The notes beneath the pieces are model-generated. The model made no database searches, had not been told where the DNA came from, and was given only the letters and a program-made list of their open reading frames with translations. A stretch of DNA of 52,029 bases, from positions 1 to 52,029 of the forward strand of contig MU626398.1 in assembly GCA_025603075.1 (NCBI GenBank), in the 5' to 3' direction. Position numbers and translations under genes: made by a program. The stretch is from Neoconidiobolus thromboides FSU 785 (Eukaryota; Entomophthoromycota; Entomophthoromycetes; Entomophthorales; Neoconidiobolaceae). This document shows, piece after piece, positions 46,426 through 52,029 of the stretch. The first letter of the stretch is position 1, and each line of letters starts with the position of its first letter.

Positions 46426-46803
46426 TCATTATTAATTTGCTTATCGCTATTGCCAAGTGTAAATATATATCCTCTTTTTATGTATAACTATTATAACTTT
46501 ATTAATAAACACCCTTACTTTTAGCATCCATTTAAAAATAAAAGATACTCTAATTTTGAACTTGTTTAATAGCGATTTAGAAATATGTTAGCTGTTATTA
46601 CTTTCAATTATACATAATAGCTTTATACTTTTAAGTAGATATTACCAAACATCTAAAAATAATATTTACTGATATCTAATACTTCATCCATTCTCAATTC
46701 TAATAAATTCATATACTCTTGAATTTTTCTTAAATTATTTGCAAAATATGCAGCTATTAATTTTAAATTTTGGTTCATTTGATTTTTGATCTTTTCGAAA
46801 AAA
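46426..46803. other. Short intergenic stretch before NOP14
   Basis: AT-rich, no open frame, no repeat recognised. It must contain the NOP14 promoter, but no TATA box stands out. Confidence 0.55.
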
Positions 46804-49800
46804 ATGGGTAAAAGTGCACCAAGTGGAAAAGAGAAAGGTGGTAAATCATCGGCCTTAAAGCGTTTGAAGGCTAGTTTAAAGGAAGCTGGAGTGATAGGGC
46901 CTGGAGGAAGGAACCGAGGGAGTCAAACCAAGAAACAGAGACAATCTTCCAACACCTTAGAGGCTGGTAAAAATAAAAAAGGGGAAAAGTTATCCTTAAT
47001 TAAAGACGCTTTCAATCCGTTTGAAATCAAAACATCCAAAAATAAATATGAGATTATTGGAAGAAGTGTAAAGGGTGTAAGTGGGAGACCAACATTATCT
47101 AAGCAGGTAGGAATCGATAATCGTAAAAAAACGTTATTGAAAGAGTATAATAATAAAAATCGAACTGGTACCATCATCGATAGACGTTTTGGTGAAAATG
47201 ATGCTACAATGACCCCAGAAGAAAAGATGTTGGAACGTTATACCAGGGAAAAACAAGTAATTTACTTTATAATTAACAAACTAGAAATTAATTTTATTAG
47301 AAAAAAGTTCGAAACTCTTCTGTTTTTAATTTGGAAGATGATACTGAGTTACAGTTGACACACATGGGCCAATCTTTAGCCGAAATAGATGATTTTGATG
47401 AACCTATACCATCAGATGAAGATGATATTGGTGGCATAGATAAATATACAGTTCATAACGCTCATTTTGGTGGTTTTGACCCAGAAAAAAGTGAACAGGT
47501 ATAACATATATATGTATTTATTTTATAATTAAATCTTTTAGGATGATGGAAGACCTAAATCAAAAGCGGAAGTCATGAAAGAAGTTATAGCTAAAAGTAA
47601 ATTCTATAAGGTATAAAAGATATTTTTTACACACGATCATTTATTTATAATTATTTTAGCATGAGAAACAAAAGTTGAAAGAGGATGATGAGAAAATCCG
47701 TCAAGAATTAGACAATGAGTTAGACGATATCAAATCATTACTGTTTTCAGCACAGCCATCAGAACCAGCAGTTAAACGTAAGCCATTAGAATCCCAAAAC
47801 TCGATGTTTAAAGTAACTTTTAACATTATTTTTTCAACCCGTTTTTAATTAATTATAATAGAAAACGAGTATTTTTAGTAAAAATGAAAATGACACTTTT
47901 GATGAAAATAGACCTGAAGATTATGATAAATTTGTTAGAGAATTAGCTTATGATCAAAAAGCTCAAGCCACTGATCGTACAAAGACTGAAGAGGAAGTAG
48001 CTTTAGAAGAAAAGATTAAATTAGAAAAAGCAGAGGTAATTAATATTAAAAATGATTATATTTTATTTTAAATATTTATAGCGTCATCGTTTACGTCGTA
48101 TGCAAGGTCTTGATTCTGAAAGTGAAGATGAAGGCATCAATTCTCGTAAAAAATCTCGTCGTGCTGGTCAAGGTGATGATCTTGATGATGATTTTGTAAC
48201 AGAGGAAGATGGTACTTTTGGTCTAGGTGAAGGTGTAAAAATCAGAGAGATCAACCCAAGCCAAAAAGATGAAGAGAATGACGAGAGCGATGATGAAGAA
48301 GAGACAGGAGATGAAGAAGAAGAAGAGGAGGAAGAGGAAGAAGAAGAAGAAGAAGAAGAAGACTATGAAGAAGAAGAGGAGGAAGAGGAAGTTTCCGACC
48401 AAGGCTCTGATCTTGAATCTGATCTTGAGAATGACCAATCAGTTAATAACAATGATCAGATAAAGAAAAAGCATAAGGTGGACCCAAAAATTAGTGAAGA
48501 AGCAGCGAAAGAATTACCTTATACCTTTCCTTTACCACAAGAACATGAGTCATTAATTAACTTGGTTGGAAAAAGAGACGTTAAAGATCATGCGGCATTC
48601 TTGAAGCGTGCTAGAGTATTATATCATCCAAAACTTGGAGCAGAAAATAAGGAAAAAATGGAAGTATTCCTTTTGGTGATACTAGAACATTTGGTTTACT
48701 TAGGAGATGATGAAGAATCATTAAACAAAGAACTCATAAATGTATATATGAAAAACTTTGTCGAATTGGCTATAATAATCCCAGATATTGCTTCAAAGGT
48801 TAGCATAAAATTCCTAAATGAAGTTCATGAAGAGTTTAAGGATCAGTTAACTCAAACAAGCCGAAATCCTTCTACTCCAAGCCCAGGGCAGCTTTTGGTA
48901 TTCTCTGTATTTACTCAACTCTTTTCAGTATCTGATTTTTACCATGCTGTTATTTCGCCCATGTTACTTTTATTTGGGCAAATGTTGCTTCAAGTTGACA
49001 TTTTATCACCAATATGCTTAGCTAGATCCCTTTACATCATTGGTCTTTTTTATGAGGTATTTTTTTAAATATTATTACAACAAAATCTAATTTTCCAGGT
49101 TGTTTCAAGCTCAAAACGCTTTGTCCCAGAAGCTTTAGGCTGTTTATACACTATTTTAGCCTTTGTTGCTCCAGAAGATACAAGAAAATCTATTGAAGCT
49201 ATGAATGACGTGTTTTTCAATCGATTCCAAATTGAAAATAATAATCTTTATAAAAAGTTAAACAAGATTACTAAAGAGGTGTATTCCAAATTTACATTCT
49301 CTGATGGTGATAGTGAAGCATTGAAATACAAACTAAAGTTTAGCGAATTATCGCTCGATACCAAAGATCCTCTTGTTTACTCTACGGAATTTATGTAAAG
49401 AATTATCTATTTTAAATAGCTTTTATTAATTATTTTTAGTACAACTTTATTAGTAGTGACATTAAGAAATGTTAAAAAATTCGCAGATTTGAACGGCCAT
49501 CACTCTGGTCCATTGACTGGTTTCCCAGAAGCTTTTGAATCTTTTATAAAGATTATTTCTAAGTTTGAAGAATCAACTCAAGTATCAGATGACCTTAAGG
49601 TAAATAGCTATTTTGATTATTTTGGTAAAAATCAAATTCAAAAATTAATTTAAATTAGACTTTAATTAAAGGCCATAAAGAACATGTCCAAACTTATATT
49701 ACCCGTTGTTTGAGTTCCCGCCGTCCACTTCAATTACAAAATCACAAAGCATTGGCCATTAAAACCTTATTGCCTAAATTTGAAGCAGAATACTCATTGG

Positions 49801-50054
49801 ATAAACATTATCTTCCAGAAGATGAGAATAAAGAGCTTACTAAACTACGCCGTCAACATAAACGTGAATTTAAGGGAGCAATAAGAGAGTTACGTAAAGA
49901 TACTCAATTCTTAGCTAGAGAAAAACTAAAGAATATCAAAGAGAAGGATGCTGCTTATAAAGAAAAGATTAAAGGCATTATGGGCGAACTTGCTAATAAT
50001 CAAGGTGATGAGCACAAGTTTAATTATGAAAAGAAATACAAGCGTGGGAAATAA
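46804..50054 (+). CDS. NOP14: Nucleolar small-subunit processome protein Nop14
   Basis: Required for 18S rRNA processing and 40S assembly in the nucleolus. Nine exons: 46804-47256, 47301-47498, 47542-47610, 47660-47812, 47862-48035, 48082-49056, 49099-49394, 49440-49599, 49659-50054; 957 residues with all phases consistent. The ATG at 46804 (MGKSAPSGKEKGG) is preferred to the in-frame ATG at 46786. Family blocks include KDAFNPFEIKTSKNKYEIIG, NRTGTIIDRRFGEND, FNLEDDTELQLTHMGQSL, RPKSKAEVMKEVIAKSKFYK, YTFPLPQEHESLI and the C-terminal REFKGAIRELRKDTQFLARE. An unusually long acidic run, almost all Glu, lies at about 48297-48390 and is encoded by GAA/GAG repeats. It is followed by a basic patch and the conserved HEAT-like C-terminal half. 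Confidence 0.93.
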
Positions 50055-50569
50055 GGTAGTAAGTTAAGGTTTTGTAATATCATTGATGAAAAAAGATGGA
50101 TTGAATCGATTTTTCGTTTTTCGTTTTATTTGAGTATAGATATTAATAAAGAGTATAGAATATATTTATAAATTGTTTATACCATATTATATTAGTCTTT
50201 CCATTGTTTTGACTGTAACCAATAAAACGTTTGATCTTTGATAAATACTTAGTACCATGCTATTGTAGTAATGTCATTTGTATTCGATTCAAATTATTGC
50301 TTATGGCTGTTTGTAGTTAGTCATAAAACCATTCAAAATTTTTAAATAATAATTTAGAAATAGCTATATTCTAGCATAGTTTAAAAGTCCTGTCTCATTA
50401 TAGTTATATAAAATTAAGTATTAATAAACATTAATTTTAGTTTACATTTTATTTATTATTACATTGAGAAACAATAGCCATATAAATCCACAGTAATCTT
50501 TCAAATTATTCATTTCCCTTTAAACTATCTTTATTTAATAAACTAAACTATCAAAATAAACCTTAACTC
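50055..50569. other. Intergenic stretch between convergent NOP14 and GON7-like genes
   Basis: It serves as 3' region for both neighbours. AT-rich, no coding frame and no repeat recognised. Confidence 0.6.
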
Positions 50570-50851
50570 TTAGTTTCCAACCTTAACTTTTTTACTACCA
50601 TCATCCGTAGGTGCCATTTCAATTTGAGCTAAGTATTCTTCTTCGTCCTCTTCGTCCTCTTCAGCTATTTCGTCTACTTCTTTTTCAACTTGGTCAGGGG
50701 ACTGGTTGATTAATTCGGTAAGTTTATCATTAATGAGTTTTTGAAAATTGAGTATTGAAGTCACGTTGCCCTCGTCTTTGCTTAAAGTTTCTTCAATTTG
50801 GAATTCTTGGTCTTCATCACCAGCACTAACCTTGTATATGGCTTTTAACAT
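50570..50851 (-). CDS. Small acidic protein, possibly KEOPS subunit Gon7
   Basis: Single exon, 93 residues. The first half reads as a short beta segment (MLKAIYKVSAG), a charged stretch, then an amphipathic helix with INDKLTELI. The second half is a run of Glu and Asp followed by a small basic end. This arrangement resembles Gon7/C14orf142, the small subunit of the complex that makes the t6A tRNA modification. In that family a short N-terminal strand pair precedes an N-x-x-L-T-x-L helix and an acidic disordered tail. The similarity is short, so the assignment is tentative. It lies immediately downstream of a 90-bp perfect inverted repeat that occupies its promoter region. Confidence 0.6.
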   Translation of the reverse strand: MLKAIYKVSAGDEDQEFQIEETLSKDEGNVTSILNFQKLINDKLTELINQSPDQVEKEVDEIAEEDEEDEEEYLAQIEMAPTDDGSKKVKVGN

Positions 50852-51562
50852 TTTGGATTGAAAGTTGAAGTGAAGTGGAAGTTCTGATTTTGATTATCAA
50901 ATACCATTTCAAAAAACTTAACACAACCCAGTATGTGCTATTTTGGATTGAAATTTTGCAGACTGTTAGTTATTAATGATAATGATTAAGTTTTACAAAA
51001 TGTGTTTTTCAATACATATCACATAGTTTAAAACTTCAATATTAGCAACTTAGTTGCTGAATTAAAAAGTAAACAAAAATAGTTCAAAATTTTAAATGTA
51101 TTAACCTTATTATATTTTCAAAATACGTTTTGTAAAACTTAATCATTATCATTAATAACTAACAGTCTGCAAAATTTCAATCCAAAATAGCACATACTGG
51201 GTTGTGTTAAGTTTTTTGGAATGATGTCTATTATTTTTAAAATTTTTGTCAAATTAAGATAAAAAATATTTTTACAAGTTATATGGAAAATCTAATTTTT
51301 GAATACTGAAAAACAGTTTTTCAATATTTTAATCTTAAATCCATCCAATGCCATAATTTACAAATAAATCAAAGTAATAATCGACATTCAAAGTTAGAAT
51401 GTTCAAATCAAGAAACTAAATATTTATATTCAGTTTGAAATAAAAGTAAATTTAAATGTTATTAAAATGAAAAAACAAAATTAAATGTTATATTTGTTTA
51501 TTATAAGCAGCCAAATAGATTATCTACAGTTAAATATGGAAAGAAAAAGCTTCAAGCTAGAT
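50852..51562. other. Intergenic stretch dominated by an inverted repeat
   Basis: Between the GON7-like start and the eEF3 stop, both on the minus strand. The 90-bp inverted repeat fills 50911-51217. The remaining 350 bases up to the eEF3 gene are AT-rich with no feature seen. Confidence 0.6.
50911..51217. repeat. Perfect 90-bp inverted repeat with 127-bp spacer
   Basis: Bases 50911-51000 and 51128-51217 are exact reverse complements over all 90 positions. The arms start AAAAAACTTAACACAACCCA and end GTTTTACAAAA at the spacer side, and resemblance weakens just outside. The spacer contains a near-palindrome, AGCAACTTAGTTGCT, at its centre. It is not related to the 100-bp foldback family. Left-arm sequence ATTTTGGATTGAAA also recurs at the start codon of the GON7-like gene. 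Confidence 0.9.
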
Positions 51563-52029
51563 TTAGATATCCCAGTCTTCTTCATCATCAGACAAAGCGA
51601 CACCATTCTTCTTAGCAGCCTTCTTCTTCTTATCTAAAGCTTTCTTTTCTTTACGAGAAAGCTCCTTCTTTGGTTGTTTGACCTTAATTTCATTACCAAA
51701 AGCATCCTTGACAGTTTCAACAACCTTATGCTCAAGCTTCTCTTTAACAGCTGGTTGTTTACCACCTTCAACGGTAAGTCTACCATTATCAACAAACCAT
51801 TTTTCTGGACATAATTTAACGAATTCAGTGTTATGGGTAATCATGATAACACCACCTTCGAAACAGTCCATAGCATTGGCAAGAGCACCAAGAGAATCAC
51901 GATCCAAGTAATTGGTAGGTTCGTCCATCACTAATAAATGAGGATGATCCCACATAGCAGCTGCTAATACAACCTTGACCTTTTGACCTCCAGAGAGACC
52001 ACGAATACGAGAGTGAGTAGCAAATTCAG
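51563..52029 (-). CDS. Translation elongation factor 3, C-terminal part
   Basis: Fungal ABC-F ATPase that releases deacylated tRNA from the ribosomal E site. Only the last 155 residues are in the window; the gene continues past the right edge. Visible are SRIRGLSGGQKVKVVLAA, the signature motif of the second ABC domain, and LLVMDEPTNYLDRDSLGAL, Walker B and D-loop. GGVIMITHN has the H-loop. After the domain there is a Lys-rich tail (KKELSRKEKKALDKKKKAAK) ending in acidic SDDEEDWDI, typical of eEF3. The related protein New1 is possible from this fragment alone, but the basic tail favours eEF3. Codon use is biased to GC-ending codons, like the P2 gene. Confidence 0.88.
   Translation of the reverse strand, partial: EFATHSRIRGLSGGQKVKVVLAAAMWDHPHLLVMDEPTNYLDRDSLGALANAMDCFEGGVIMITHNTEFVKLCPEKWFVDNGRLTVEGGKQPAVKEKLEHKVVETVKDAFGNEIKVKQPKKELSRKEKKALDKKKKAAKKNGVALSDDEEDWDI

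Noticed and set aside
48297-48390. GAA/GAG repeat in NOP14 as a possible expansion or assembly error
   Set aside because: Acidic runs at this position are usual for Nop14, and the frame is intact on both sides.

Overview
The window is nuclear DNA from an AT-rich, intron-rich fungus. Fungal identity rests on a single-polypeptide pentafunctional AROM protein, a homomeric multidomain acetyl-CoA carboxylase, the C-terminus of the fungal translation factor eEF3, and a fungal-specific transcription factor domain. Introns are numerous and short (about 43-82 nt, longer in a few cases), with GTAAGT/GTAAT-like donors and a CTAAT/CTAAC-like branch site very close to the acceptor. TIM44 and a mitoribosomal protein argue for conventional mitochondria. 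A dynein light intermediate chain, a TBCK-like protein and a deneddylase argue against budding yeasts. An early-diverging filamentous fungus would fit, but the lineage is an inference.

Layout. 1-5663: gene-poor DNA with short foldback elements around one large unrecognised coiled-coil/low-complexity gene (minus, 1477-4185). 5664-14224, plus strand: dynein light intermediate chain (9 exons), a TBCK-like pseudokinase/TBC/rhodanese gene with an unclear 5' end, and the 60S factor REI1 (7 exons). 14618-20077, minus strand: uracil-DNA glycosylase (11 exons), ribosomal protein P2, TIM44 (7 exons). 21893-24951: an EI24/RRT8-type membrane protein, a CENP-O/Mcm21-like kinetochore gene (minus), a NEDP1/SENP8-like protease and mitoribosomal uS14m (minus). 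25073-31605, minus strand: Rab geranylgeranyltransferase alpha subunit and the intronless AROM gene. 31606-36627: 5 kb without a convincing gene, with five foldback elements and a decayed coding repeat. 36628-52029: ACC1 with two consecutive micro-exons, a fungal transcription factor, NOP14 (9 exons), a small GON7-like gene (minus) and the 3' end of eEF3 (minus).

The genes do not form one pathway. Several serve ribosome production or translation (REI1, P2, uS14m, NOP14, GON7-like, eEF3). Others are separate housekeeping functions: aromatic amino-acid synthesis, fatty-acid synthesis, DNA repair, membrane traffic, dynein transport and mitochondrial import.

The most notable non-genic content is a family of about 100-bp foldback elements, MITE-like, with at least 12 recognisable copies and several fragments, all outside exons. 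A perfect 90-bp inverted repeat lies upstream of the GON7-like gene. Decayed coding remnants occur in several intergenic stretches. Exon boundaries were worked out by hand from frame, GT/AG sites and protein-family similarity. They are most certain where the reading frame and a family motif agree across the junction.
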